The notes beneath the pieces were generated by a model. That model did no database searches and had not been told where the DNA came from. It saw nothing but the letters and a program-made list of their open reading frames with translations. A stretch of 64,000 nt of DNA from Sphingomonas oryzagri (GTDB lineage: Bacteria; Pseudomonadota; Alphaproteobacteria; Sphingomonadales; Sphingomonadaceae). Each line of letters begins with the position of its first letter. Within the stretch, counting starts at the first letter, position 1. The stretch lies in the NCBI RefSeq assembly GCF_029906645.1, contig NZ_JARYGZ010000001.1:124001-188000 (forward strand), written 5' to 3'. This document shows positions 43,979 through 52,682 of this stretch, one piece after another. Position numbers and translations under genes: made by a program.

Positions 43979-45757
43979 ATGACCCATCGTGCGCGACGCC
44001 GTTCCCTGATGCTGACCTCCGCGATCTGCCTGGTGGCGTTCGTGGCACCGGCCGACGCGCGCAGGCATCATCGTCCCCCTGCGGCGGCGACGGGTTCCTC
44101 CTCATCCCCCGCGGCGTCGCCGGCATCCGCGGGGCGCCCGGCGGGCGCGGTGATCCCATCGGCCTTCGCCCAGCCCGGTGACGCGGACGACGGCCCGGCG
44201 ATCGGTCGCGCGGCGGCGGCGGCGGTCGCGCGGGGCGTGCCCCTCTATATCGATCGGGACTACCGCTTTTCGGGCACGCTGCAGCTGCCACCCAATCTCG
44301 TGCTGCGATCCGACTTCTCGGACACGAAGCGGCTGATCAGCACCGGCACGGGCGACGGCATCGTGATTTCAGGCCCGATCGACATGGACGGCGTGGTGAT
44401 CGACGGCGCCCTGCCGCAGGATGCGCAGCGCAGCACGAACATCGTCAGCGGGCATTGCCTGATCGGTATCCACGGCGACATGAAGGGCAACCCCTCCTAT
44501 CTGTCGGGCGTGCGCATCGGTCGCCTGCGCATCCAGAACACCGATCGGATCGGCATCGTCCTGGCGAACCTGGCGGACGTGCAGGTCGGGCGGCTGGAAC
44601 TGCATCGCATCTACCACGCCGCCTCGATCTGGACGGGCATGAAGGGTGGCCATGTCGGTCAGCTGATCGCGGACGACATCGGCAACCTGCGAACCTCCGG
44701 CCATCGCGGCGGGCAGGCCTTCCTGATGACCGCGGAGCCGGCCGTGCAGACCGACTGGTACGCCATTCCCGGCGCGTTGCCGGTATCCGGGTTCCAGCTC
44801 GACAACGCGCGGATCACACGGACCACGGACACCGCCTTCTACGTCAACGACGATCGCGCCAAGGGGATAGACGGGCTGGTCATCGGCACCGTCACGATCG
44901 ACACGGCGGGCAAGGATGGGTTCAAGATCCGTTCCGCGTTCCGCCCGGTCACCAACACCCGGATCGGATCGGTGCAGGTGAAGCGCGTGGCCGGTGTCGG
45001 CTTCTCGCTCCAGCATGTCCGGCGGGTCGCCGCGCAGACCGTGTCGGTCGATCAGGCGGGTTACGATGCCGTGGGCGACATCCTCGGCCACCCCGCGCCG
45101 TTCAACGGCGATACGCTCGCCCGCTCCATCTCCAACGTGCCGGAAGGCGTGGCGATCGTGAACAGCGATATCGTCTCGATCGCCAACCTGAACGTGTCGC
45201 ACGTCACCGGCAGCCCCGCCAATGGCGCGGAAGGCAACGGCATCAGCCTCGCCGGCAACAAGCAGGTCAGCATCAACGGCAATATCGACGATACGGCGGG
45301 GGCCGGACTGCGCGACAGCTCGAATGCCGACATGGACATGGCGCTGACGCTGCGGGACGTCAGCCGGCGGGCGGCGGGCGGTGCGTTCGCGCTCGTCACC
45401 AACGACAGCCGGCCGTGGAACGCGACCGCATCCTATGCGGCGGGGGACGTGGTGACGCTGAACGGCGGGGCGTTCCGCGCGATCGACCAGAATAGCGGGC
45501 AGTCCCCGCCCGATGCCGCGCACTGGGCGCCGGTGAACGGCGACGGCAGCGGCAATCGCTATCGGCTGCGCATGATCGAAAGCAGCGGCCGGCCCTTCGC
45601 GGGCAATGCGCTTCGCGTGAACGGCGCGCCGGACGGGATGGACGTCGTCGTCCAGGCCGATCCGAAGGTGTTTACGCGCAGCGGCGGCGCGGTGGATCGC
45701 ATCTCGCCGGCGGCGCGCATGGTCCGCCACGATGTCGAGGATACGCAGGACAATTGA
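43979..45757 (+). CDS. Secreted right-handed beta-helix protein with carbohydrate-binding module
   Basis: A 592-residue exported protein with GGAG nine bases before the ATG and a signal peptide (about MLTSAICLVAFVAPADA) followed by a Pro/Ser-rich linker. Residues about 65-450 have the repeating short-strand pattern of the pectate-lyase-type parallel beta-helix (for example GDADDGPAIGRAAAAAVARG, then VRIGRLRIQNTDRIGIVLAN). Residues about 480-518 resemble a CBM5/12 carbohydrate-binding module (WNATASYAAGDVVTLNGGAF, ending in DAAHWAPV). Such proteins in polymer loci are polysaccharide lyases or hydrolases controlling chain length; no catalytic residues can be assigned with confidence. It converges on the second acyltransferase. 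Confidence 0.78.
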   Translation: MTHRARRRSLMLTSAICLVAFVAPADARRHHRPPAAATGSSSSPAASPASAGRPAGAVIPSAFAQPGDADDGPAIGRAAAAAVARGVPLYIDRDYRFSGTLQLPPNLVLRSDFSDTKRLISTGTGDGIVISGPIDMDGVVIDGALPQDAQRSTNIVSGHCLIGIHGDMKGNPSYLSGVRIGRLRIQNTDRIGIVLANLADVQVGRLELHRIYHAASIWTGMKGGHVGQLIADDIGNLRTSGHRGGQAFLMTAEPAVQTDWYAIPGALPVSGFQLDNARITRTTDTAFYVNDDRAKGIDGLVIGTVTIDTAGKDGFKIRSAFRPVTNTRIGSVQVKRVAGVGFSLQHVRRVAAQTVSVDQAGYDAVGDILGHPAPFNGDTLARSISNVPEGVAIVNSDIVSIANLNVSHVTGSPANGAEGNGISLAGNKQVSINGNIDDTAGAGLRDSSNADMDMALTLRDVSRRAAGGAFALVTNDSRPWNATASYAAGDVVTLNGGAFRAIDQNSGQSPPDAAHWAPVNGDGSGNRYRLRMIESSGRPFAGNALRVNGAPDGMDVVVQADPKVFTRSGGAVDRISPAARMVRHDVEDTQDN

Positions 45758-45775
45758 GTGGCGGCGGCGAGCCGC

Positions 45776-46897
45776 TCAGGTCACGAGATCGGACGGCTTG
45801 CCCTCGTTCTTCGGCACGACCGGCCGCAGCCGGAAATCCTTGCGGCCGAGCTGGATCAACGGCTTTTCGAGGAACCGGTAGGACAGCATCGCCGCGCCGA
45901 CGCATACCGCCAGCGTGACGAGCACGTAGAGGATCGCGCCGTAACCGTGCGCGTAGCGCCCGATCGCCATCGTCATCAGCCGCACCACGAACATGTGGCA
46001 CAGATAGAGGCTGTAGGACGCATCGCCGACCTGCTGGAGCAGGCCCTTGGGGCCGCCCCATTCGAGCATCCGCACCATCGCGGTGGAGAAGGTCAGCCCC
46101 CCGACGATCAGCGCGGCGGCGACGCCCCAGGTGATGCCGCGCACGTTGAAGCCTGCTTCGGAGACCGGCCACAGCGCCACCGTGCCCTGCCATGCGGCGA
46201 TGCCCACAACCACCATCGCGATGCCCGCCCAGGTCGGTATCGAGACGCCGCGCCGGAACAGCATCGCGATGCCGGCGCCGAACGCGAACTCCAGAATGCA
46301 CGATCGCGTCCAGTACCAGATTTGCGGATAGTCCGTGGTGATGAACAGGCCCGCGATCGTCGCGCCGACGAACAGCAGGGTGAGCGCCGTCACGGTGCGC
46401 CGCACGTTGAGCGCGATCAGCACGGCCATGCTGATGTAGAACACCATCTCGTAATTCAGCGTCCAGCCGAGGCCAAGCACCGGCTCGATCACCATCCCGT
46501 CCGGCCGTAGCCACGGGATGAACAGGAACGATGCGATGGCGTAGGGGGCATCGATGCTGGCGTGATGCACGGTATGCGACGCGAACAGTATCGGCAGCAG
46601 GATCAGCGCCGTGTAGAGCCAGTAGAGCGGCACGACGCGGACCAGCCGCTTCTTCATGAAATCCGCCGCGGGAGCGACGCCGGTCGGGCGCCCCGCGGTG
46701 ACATGGTACATGATGAAACCGCTGATCACGAAGAAGATGTCGACGCCGAACTGCCACGTCATCAGGAACGGCAGCAGATGGTAGCGATCCGGAACGCCGT
46801 GCTGGATCAGTTCCTTGGAGATGTGCGAGATGGCGACCAGGGTGGCCGCTATCGCACGCAGGCTCTGAATGTGGTTGATCCGGCGTGCTTCGCTCAT
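45776..46897 (-). CDS. Acyltransferase family 3 membrane protein (OafA-like)
   Basis: A 373-residue inner-membrane protein with about ten hydrophobic segments. INHIQSLRAIAATLVAISH carries the family arginine and histidine; FGVDIFFVISGFIMYHV and the GDASYSLYLCHMFVV block near the C-terminus are classical for OafA/ExoZ proteins. It should add acyl groups to the exopolysaccharide; compared with the enzyme at 42765 it is closer to ExoZ-type acetyltransferases. The polymerase gene lies 28 bases downstream in the genome (upstream in transcription), so the two are probably co-transcribed. Confidence 0.88.
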   Translation of the reverse strand: MSEARRINHIQSLRAIAATLVAISHISKELIQHGVPDRYHLLPFLMTWQFGVDIFFVISGFIMYHVTAGRPTGVAPAADFMKKRLVRVVPLYWLYTALILLPILFASHTVHHASIDAPYAIASFLFIPWLRPDGMVIEPVLGLGWTLNYEMVFYISMAVLIALNVRRTVTALTLLFVGATIAGLFITTDYPQIWYWTRSCILEFAFGAGIAMLFRRGVSIPTWAGIAMVVVGIAAWQGTVALWPVSEAGFNVRGITWGVAAALIVGGLTFSTAMVRMLEWGGPKGLLQQVGDASYSLYLCHMFVVRLMTMAIGRYAHGYGAILYVLVTLAVCVGAAMLSYRFLEKPLIQLGRKDFRLRPVVPKNEGKPSDLVT

Positions 46898-46925
46898 GGT
46901 CTTCCTGTTGATGGCCGGTGGAGGG

Positions 46926-48254
46926 TCAGACGGATCTTCCCGCCATGGCGGCGGTGCGCCGCGCCTGGATCGCGCGGCGTTTCATCGCAAGCGGCGCCCT
47001 CTGGCGCACCGCGACGACAAGGAAGGCGCAGGCGACGATCGGCGCGAAGATGCGCGTGCCATAACCCAGGAACCAGGCATTGGGGCTCCAGATCACCGCG
47101 GCGATATTGATCGCGTAGAAGGGCGCGGCGGCAAAATTGCCACGTCGCACCAATGTGCCCAGCCAGCCGGAAATCGCGCCCCATACGAAGGTGAACAGCA
47201 GGGAGCCCGCCATCCCGAAGTCCTGAATGGCGAAGCGATAGAAGGTCATCGCGTTGGTGACCTGCCCGTTGCCGATGTCGGTATCGTTCAGGAACGTGTC
47301 GACGCCGTTGCCCGAGGCGCCCAGCAGGCTCGCGATGCCCCGGAAGGTCATCACGCCGTAGCTCATCGTGCCGTCCCACTGCTCCTCGGCCCATACCGAG
47401 ATGCCGGGCAGGTAGCCCGCGATCCATGGACGCATGTGCTCGACGATCGCGGAAAAATTGCTGGCGCGATTGCCGGCGCGGATCGTCTGCATGAACAGGA
47501 TGAGCGCGACGAGCGCGACGACCACGCCCGCGGTCCACGATATTGCGCGGCGACTGAAGAGTACGCCCTCGCGGCGGCGCATCACGAGGCCCGTCGCCAG
47601 GCCGCCGAACATGATCACGATGGGCACGATCGTGCCACCGCGCACCGATGTCACCGCGCTCAGCAGGAAGCCCGGCAGAACTGGCAGCAGACATTCCCAA
47701 AGCGTGATGTTGAAACGACGGCGGCCAAGCCCGATGACCATGCCCGCGACGGTGGCGCCGCCGAGCGGGAAGATGCCGCAGATCTTGCTGAGCAGGTTCT
47801 GTTCGACGTCATAATTGCGGATCGCCGCGTTGGCATCGCGCACGGCGCTGAAATAGGAACTCATGTCCACCAGCTCGCTCGGGTGGAAACCCAGCTGCCG
47901 CGCGAAATAGATTGGCGAGAGCATCCCGACCAGGGTCGTGGCCCAGATGAACGGCCGGAGCCACGCGATCTGACGCTGATATTGCACCGCCGCAGCACCG
48001 CGGATCGGCCGTGCGGTGATCGTCTCGGTCAGCCAGCAGCCCGCGAGAAAACAGGCGACCCCGACCATCACGAAGAGTGTCATCCGGTTCATGATCGCGA
48101 ACACGCCGCCGAACAGCAGCGCGAACAGGAACATGAAGCCCCAGGCCGTGCTCCAGAAAAAGCGGGGCAGCGAGCCCCGGCCGCCGGCAAGCGCCGCCAT
48201 CTGATGCGCGGACACGATCAGCAGCAACAGAGTTGCGGTGGCGATGAGCAGCAT
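46926..48254 (-). CDS. Wzy-like polysaccharide polymerase (O-antigen polymerase-like membrane protein)
   Basis: A 442-residue polytopic membrane protein with about ten to twelve hydrophobic segments and a large periplasmic loop around residues 270-330 (about WIAGYLPGISVWAEEQWDGT). The arrangement and position suggest an oligosaccharide repeat-unit polymerase (Wzy), which joins lipid-linked units in the periplasm. Sequence identity among Wzy proteins is always low, so this is a fold-and-context call; an O-antigen ligase is an alternative. It precedes the OafA-like gene on the same strand and is divergent from the GT9-heptose operon. Confidence 0.72.
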   Translation of the reverse strand: MLLIATATLLLLIVSAHQMAALAGGRGSLPRFFWSTAWGFMFLFALLFGGVFAIMNRMTLFVMVGVACFLAGCWLTETITARPIRGAAAVQYQRQIAWLRPFIWATTLVGMLSPIYFARQLGFHPSELVDMSSYFSAVRDANAAIRNYDVEQNLLSKICGIFPLGGATVAGMVIGLGRRRFNITLWECLLPVLPGFLLSAVTSVRGGTIVPIVIMFGGLATGLVMRRREGVLFSRRAISWTAGVVVALVALILFMQTIRAGNRASNFSAIVEHMRPWIAGYLPGISVWAEEQWDGTMSYGVMTFRGIASLLGASGNGVDTFLNDTDIGNGQVTNAMTFYRFAIQDFGMAGSLLFTFVWGAISGWLGTLVRRGNFAAAPFYAINIAAVIWSPNAWFLGYGTRIFAPIVACAFLVVAVRQRAPLAMKRRAIQARRTAAMAGRSV

Positions 48255-48561
48255 CGTCTTGTCTCCGGCGCCGGCTCACGCGCCCGGCTCTACGGTGGAA
48301 TCGCGACCCAAGTGGCACATATCGACCGCGCCCGCTAGACCGATAGAGGCGGGAAACGGCTCGACGAGGGACTGGCACGCCAAATGCTGCGATAGCGAAC
48401 GTCTCGACCGTTTTGTGCAACAATCCGGCGACAATTTCCCGGCAAGGGTCAGAATTGTCGCCGCCACCGGGCATGCGAGGCGCCATGCTGCGACTGCGGA
48501 TGCCTTGTCCCGCGTGGAGGCATCTGTTAGCTCCATGATCGAGGGGGGCGGCCGGCGGTCC
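48255..48561. promoter_or_regulatory. Divergent control region polymerase / heptose operon
   Basis: 307 bases between divergent genes. The frame of the GT9 gene stays open through it, but without a family-like sequence, so it is treated as non-coding. It contains a perfect inverted repeat (48426-48463, separate entry). No other feature is evident. Confidence 0.5.
48426..48463. repeat. Perfect 11-bp inverted repeat, candidate operator
   Basis: CGGCGACAATT (48426-48436) and AATTGTCGCCG (48453-48463) are exact inverted copies with a 16-base spacer, in the shared control region of the polymerase and heptose operons. An operator for a dimeric regulator or an RNA hairpin in the 5' leader are both possible; no regulator gene is adjacent. 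Confidence 0.55.
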
Positions 48562-49620
48562 ATGAAGATCTGCGTTTTCCAGAACTGGGGATTGGGCGAC
48601 CTCGTGATGACCGTTCCGGTCGTCGCGGAGATGCGCAGGCTGTATCCGCAGGCCGAGATCACGCTGATCGTTCGCGGCGGCCCGCAGCGCGCCCTGATGG
48701 AGGGAGCGCCGGTCGTCGATCGCATCCTTTCGATGCCGAAGAACGGGGAGCGCGCCAAGCTGCTCGGCTTCTTCCGGGGTCTGCGGAAATATCGCTTCGA
48801 TTGCGCCTATATCGGTACCCGCATCACGCCGTTGTCGGCGCTGCTGCTGCGTGTCGTTGCCGGCGTGCGCACGATCGTCGGTGATTCCGATAAATTGCGC
48901 TGGCTCTATGCCCATGCCGGGCGCGTCGATCCCGCGCAGCATCGCGTCGATCGGATGCTGGAGACGCTTTCGCTATGGACCGGCCAGCCGGCCGCCGCGC
49001 CCAGTTTTCCGCTGCCGCTGTCCGACAAGGCCAAGGCGGACGGTGTGGCGTTGCTCGCCGATCTCGGCGTCACGCCGGGCGGCTTTCTCGCGATTCACCC
49101 CGGCAGCAGCAAGAATCTCGCCGGCGAGAAGCGGATCCCCGTCGATATGGCGAAGGCGCTGATCGCGCGCGTCCGTGCCGAGGTGCCCGGTGCCAAGGTG
49201 GTGGTGATGTTCGGGCCGGACGATCTCGATCTCGTGCCCGCGTTCGAGCCGTTCGACGAGACGGTCGTCGCCGTGAAGAACGTGCCACTCGACGTCACGA
49301 AGGCGGTGCTGGCCGAAGCGGCCTGCTTCGTCGGCAGCGATTCCGCGCTCGGCCATATCGCGGCCGCCTTCGGCGTGCCGACGGTGACGCTGGCCGGCCC
49401 CACCATCCCGACCGAGACGCGCCCCTATGGCGCGCAGGCGTCCGTGCTGACGCGCGGCGAGCGACTGCCCTGCCAGCCGTGCTGGGGCACGGCGCTGCAC
49501 GGCAAATGCCCGTATGACGCGCAATGTATGCGGGACATTCCGGGGGACAGCCTGAGCGGTCTGGTCATTCCCGCACTGGCGGCGGCGCATGGGCGAGAGC
49601 CGGCGCACGCAAGCCGCTAG
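48562..49620 (+). CDS. Glycosyltransferase family 9 (heptosyltransferase-like)
   Basis: A 352-residue GT-B enzyme. MKICVFQNWGLGDLVMTVP is the family N-terminus, which fixes the ATG at 48562 (another in-frame ATG is at 48535). The C-terminal domain shows LAIHPGSSKNLAGEKRIP and FVGSDSALGHIAAAFGVPTV, then LAGPTIPTETRPYG; the cysteine-rich LPCQPCWGTALHGKCPYD is typical of ADP-heptose:LPS heptosyltransferases. It is the first gene before three ADP-heptose synthesis genes, so transfer of a heptose to the polymer or an oligosaccharide is predicted. Confidence 0.87.
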   Translation: MKICVFQNWGLGDLVMTVPVVAEMRRLYPQAEITLIVRGGPQRALMEGAPVVDRILSMPKNGERAKLLGFFRGLRKYRFDCAYIGTRITPLSALLLRVVAGVRTIVGDSDKLRWLYAHAGRVDPAQHRVDRMLETLSLWTGQPAAAPSFPLPLSDKAKADGVALLADLGVTPGGFLAIHPGSSKNLAGEKRIPVDMAKALIARVRAEVPGAKVVVMFGPDDLDLVPAFEPFDETVVAVKNVPLDVTKAVLAEAACFVGSDSALGHIAAAFGVPTVTLAGPTIPTETRPYGAQASVLTRGERLPCQPCWGTALHGKCPYDAQCMRDIPGDSLSGLVIPALAAAHGREPAHASR

Positions 49621-49654
49621 CGCGATCTCGAGACAAGGACGAGGAACAGGCGCG

Positions 49655-51121
49655 ATGCAGGCAGGCAAGGGTTTCGACGTGGGCGGCTGGCGTGGGCGCC
49701 GCGTGCTCGTGCTGGGCGACGTGATGCTCGATCGCTTCGTCTACGGGCACGTCGAACGCATTTCGCCCGAAGGGCCGATCCCGGTGCTGCGCTTCGACAA
49801 CGAGAAGCTGATGCTGGGCGGCGCCGCCAACGTCGCGCGCAACATCGCGAGCCTGGGCGGCGTGCCGGTGCTGGTCGGCGTATTGGGCGAGGACGCCGAG
49901 GCCGATCTCATCACCGGCACCCTGCTGGGTGAGGACGGGATCGAGGGGCGGCTTCTGCGCCACGGTGGCCACCCCACGACGGTCAAGACGCGCTTCGTCG
50001 CCGCCGGCCAGCAGATGCTGCGCCTCGATGTGGAGAAGATGCTGGTGCTCGACGCCGGCCTGCGCGACCGGCTCGCAGGGCAGGTGGAAGAGGCGATCGA
50101 GGGTCTCGGCGCAATCGTGCTGTCCGATTATGCCAAGGGCGTGCTCAGCCCCGAACTGGTGTCGGCGGTGATGGCGATCGCCGCGCGGCACGGCGTGCCG
50201 GTGGTCGTCGATCCCAAGCGTGTCGACGCATCGGTGTATCGTGGTGCGCGGGTGATGACGCCCAACGCGCTGGAGGCCCTGCAGGCCACCGGCTTCGACA
50301 CCTCCACCGACGAAGGGGCCGAAGCCGCCGCGCGGATGCTGTGCGAGAAGGGCGGGGTGCAATCCGTGGTGCTGACGCGCGGCGCGCAGGGCATGACGAT
50401 CTACGCGCCGGGCGAGGAGGAGGGGAGTGTCCCCGTCCATATCCCGACCGCAGCATCGGAAGTGTTCGACGTGTCCGGCGCGGGCGACACCGTGATCGCG
50501 ACGCTCTCGCTCGGCATTGCGGCCGGGCTGCCGATCGCGCGCGCGGCGGCGCTCGCCAACGCGGCGGCGGGCGTCGCGGTGGCGAAGCTCGGCACGGCGG
50601 CGGTGCACGCCAGCGAATTGCAGCGCGCGCTGTTCGATCGCTCGGTCTCCGATCAGGAAAACAAGGTGCTCGGCGGCGACGACGCGATCGCGCAGGTGCG
50701 GCGCTGGCAGGCGGAGGGGCGGAGCGTCGGCTTCACCAACGGCTGCTTCGATCTGGTCCATCCCGGCCACATCGCCATCCTGCAGAAGGCGCGCGCGGCG
50801 TGCGACCGGCTGGTGGTGGCGCTCAACACCGATGCCTCGGTCAAGCGCCTGAAAGGCCCGTCGCGTCCCGTGCAGACCGAGACGGCGCGCGCCATCGTGA
50901 TGGCCTCGATCGGCGCGGTCGATCTGGTGACGTTGTTCGACGAGGACACGCCGATCGATCTGATCGAGGCGCTGCGCCCCGACGTGCTGATCAAGGGCGC
51001 CGACTATCGGATCGATCAGGTCGTGGGTGCCGACATCGTGCGCCAGCAGGGCGGTCGCGTGGTGTTGATCCCGATCGAGGAAGGCCACAGCACGACGTCG
51101 ATCATCGCGCGGGCGGGCTGA
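49655..51121 (+). CDS. hldE: Bifunctional heptose 7-phosphate kinase / heptose 1-phosphate adenylyltransferase
   Basis: A 488-residue two-domain enzyme. The N-terminal PfkB/ribokinase domain has VLVLGDVMLDRFVYG, MLGGAANVARNIASLGG and the anion-hole motif FDVSGAGDTVIATLSL; the C-terminal cytidylyltransferase-like domain has GFTNGCFDLVHPGHIAIL and ALNTDASVKRLKGPSRP. It phosphorylates D-glycero-D-manno-heptose 7-phosphate and later forms the ADP-heptose. ATG 49655 is chosen; the frame is open upstream into the GT9 gene. gmhB follows after five bases. Confidence 0.95.
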   Translation: MQAGKGFDVGGWRGRRVLVLGDVMLDRFVYGHVERISPEGPIPVLRFDNEKLMLGGAANVARNIASLGGVPVLVGVLGEDAEADLITGTLLGEDGIEGRLLRHGGHPTTVKTRFVAAGQQMLRLDVEKMLVLDAGLRDRLAGQVEEAIEGLGAIVLSDYAKGVLSPELVSAVMAIAARHGVPVVVDPKRVDASVYRGARVMTPNALEALQATGFDTSTDEGAEAAARMLCEKGGVQSVVLTRGAQGMTIYAPGEEEGSVPVHIPTAASEVFDVSGAGDTVIATLSLGIAAGLPIARAAALANAAAGVAVAKLGTAAVHASELQRALFDRSVSDQENKVLGGDDAIAQVRRWQAEGRSVGFTNGCFDLVHPGHIAILQKARAACDRLVVALNTDASVKRLKGPSRPVQTETARAIVMASIGAVDLVTLFDEDTPIDLIEALRPDVLIKGADYRIDQVVGADIVRQQGGRVVLIPIEEGHSTTSIIARAG

Positions 51122-51126
51122 CGACG

Positions 51127-51699
51127 ATGACGGACGGCGCAGGGCGGCCGTTCGCGGTCGTCGATCGGGACGGGACGCTGATCGAGGATCGCGTCTACCT
51201 CGCCGATCCGGACGGCATCGCCTTCCTGCCCGGCGCGATCGAGGGCCTGCGGGCGCTGCGCGAAGCCGGGTTCGGCATCGTCATGGCCACCAACCAGTCG
51301 GGCATCGCGCGCGGTTATTTCGACGAGGCGGCACTGGCGCGGATTCACGCTCGCCTAACGGCCCTGCTGGCGGCCGAGGGGCTGTCGCTCGACGCGATCT
51401 ATCATTGCCCGCACGGGCCGGACGACGGCTGCGACTGCCGCAAGCCGCTGCCGGGCATGGTCGCGCAGGCGATGGCAGATTTCGGTTTCCGGGCGGACGA
51501 GGCGGTGTTCATCGGCGATACCGCCGCGGACATGGGCGCCGCCGCGGCGAGCGGGCTGACCGGCATCCAGGTCTACCTTCCCGCCGGCGCGGCGCCGGCG
51601 CCCGGCGCGACCCACGTTGCGCCCGATTTCGCGCACGCCGCGCGCGTCGCCATCGATCTTCACATCCACAAAAGCGGAGTGGCCCAGCCATGCACATAG
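51127..51699 (+). CDS. gmhB: D-glycero-beta-D-manno-heptose 1,7-bisphosphate 7-phosphatase
   Basis: A 190-residue HAD phosphatase. The nucleophile motif is VVDRDGTLIED (Asp13, Asp15), MATNQSGIARGYF is the second motif, and the zinc loop CPHGPDDGCDC (Cys94, His96, Cys102, Cys104) with RKPLPGM is the GmhB hallmark; FIGDTAADMGAAAASG is motif IV. It removes the 7-phosphate between the two HldE reactions. Its 3' end overlaps the next gene by ten bases. Confidence 0.94.
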   Translation: MTDGAGRPFAVVDRDGTLIEDRVYLADPDGIAFLPGAIEGLRALREAGFGIVMATNQSGIARGYFDEAALARIHARLTALLAAEGLSLDAIYHCPHGPDDGCDCRKPLPGMVAQAMADFGFRADEAVFIGDTAADMGAAAASGLTGIQVYLPAGAAPAPGATHVAPDFAHAARVAIDLHIHKSGVAQPCT

Positions 51700-52676
51700 T
51701 CACCGGCGGGGCCGGCTTCATCGGATCGAACATCGCCGCCGCGCTGGACGAGGCGGGCGAGGACGTCGCCATCGTCGACTGGCTGGGCGACGACGACTGC
51801 AAGTGGCGCAACATCGCCAAGCGTCGGCTCGCCGACGTCGTCGCGCCGGAGGATCTGCCCGCCTTCCTCGCCAAGCATGACGGCCGGATCGAGGGCATCG
51901 TCCACATGGGCGCGATCTCGACCACCACCGAGCGCGACGTCGATCTCATCGTGCGCAGCAACATCCGCCTGTCGATCGACCTGTGGGAGCATTGCGCGGC
52001 GGCCGGCATCCCGTTCGTCTACGCTTCTTCCGCCGCGACCTACGGCGATGGCGAAGCCGGCTTCGTCGATCGCTCCGACGAGCCGCACCTCGCCACGCTC
52101 AAGCCGCTCAACGCCTATGGCTGGAGCAAGCACATGTTCGATCGCTGGGTGCGCCGGCGGCTGGACACCGGCGGCACCGCGCCGCCGCGCTGGGCGGGCC
52201 TGAAGTTCTTCAACGTCTACGGGCCGAACGAATATCACAAGGGCGGCCAGCGCAGCGTCGCGCACCAGGTGTTCGAGCAGATCCGGGACAAGGGGCAGGT
52301 GCGGCTCTTCAAGTCCGACAATCCCGATTATGCCGACGGCGAGCAGCTGCGCGACTTCGTGTGGGTGGGCGATTGCGTGGACATCGCGCTGTGGGCGCTG
52401 CGCCAGTCCGATCGGCCGGACGTCTACAACAGCGGCAGCGGCACGCCGCGTTCCTTCCGCGACATCGCCGAGATCATGTTCCGGCTGATGGGGCGCGAGC
52501 CGAACATCGAATATATCGATCTGCCCGAGGCGCTGCGCGGCAAGTACCAATATTATACCTGCGCCTCGCTCGAGAAGCTGCACGGCGCCGGCTACAACCA
52601 GCCGCCGACATCGCTGGAGGCGGGGCTGAAGGCCTATCTGGAGGAGTTCCTCGCGGGTGAGGACCGGTTCCGGTAA
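51690..52676 (+). CDS. hldD: ADP-L-glycero-D-manno-heptose 6-epimerase
   Basis: A 328-residue extended SDR epimerase producing ADP-L-glycero-D-manno-heptose. MHIVTGGAGFIGSNI binds NADP, VDWLGDDDCKWRNI and HMGAISTTTERDVD are HldD-specific, and the catalytic pair is Tyr143/Lys147 (YGWSK); FFNVYGPNEYHKGGQRSVAH is another hallmark. Third heptose enzyme in this operon; the isomerase GmhA is not in the window. Sphingomonads are generally reported to have glycosphingolipids in place of LPS, so the end product may be a non-LPS glycan here. Confidence 0.94.
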   Translation: MHIVTGGAGFIGSNIAAALDEAGEDVAIVDWLGDDDCKWRNIAKRRLADVVAPEDLPAFLAKHDGRIEGIVHMGAISTTTERDVDLIVRSNIRLSIDLWEHCAAAGIPFVYASSAATYGDGEAGFVDRSDEPHLATLKPLNAYGWSKHMFDRWVRRRLDTGGTAPPRWAGLKFFNVYGPNEYHKGGQRSVAHQVFEQIRDKGQVRLFKSDNPDYADGEQLRDFVWVGDCVDIALWALRQSDRPDVYNSGSGTPRSFRDIAEIMFRLMGREPNIEYIDLPEALRGKYQYYTCASLEKLHGAGYNQPPTSLEAGLKAYLEEFLAGEDRFR

Positions 52677-52682
52677 CGGCCG

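Noticed and set aside
48255-48561. N-terminal extension of the GT9 gene through the open upstream frame
   Set aside because: The family N-terminus MKICVF begins at 48562; the upstream frame has no family-like sequence and contains a perfect inverted repeat.
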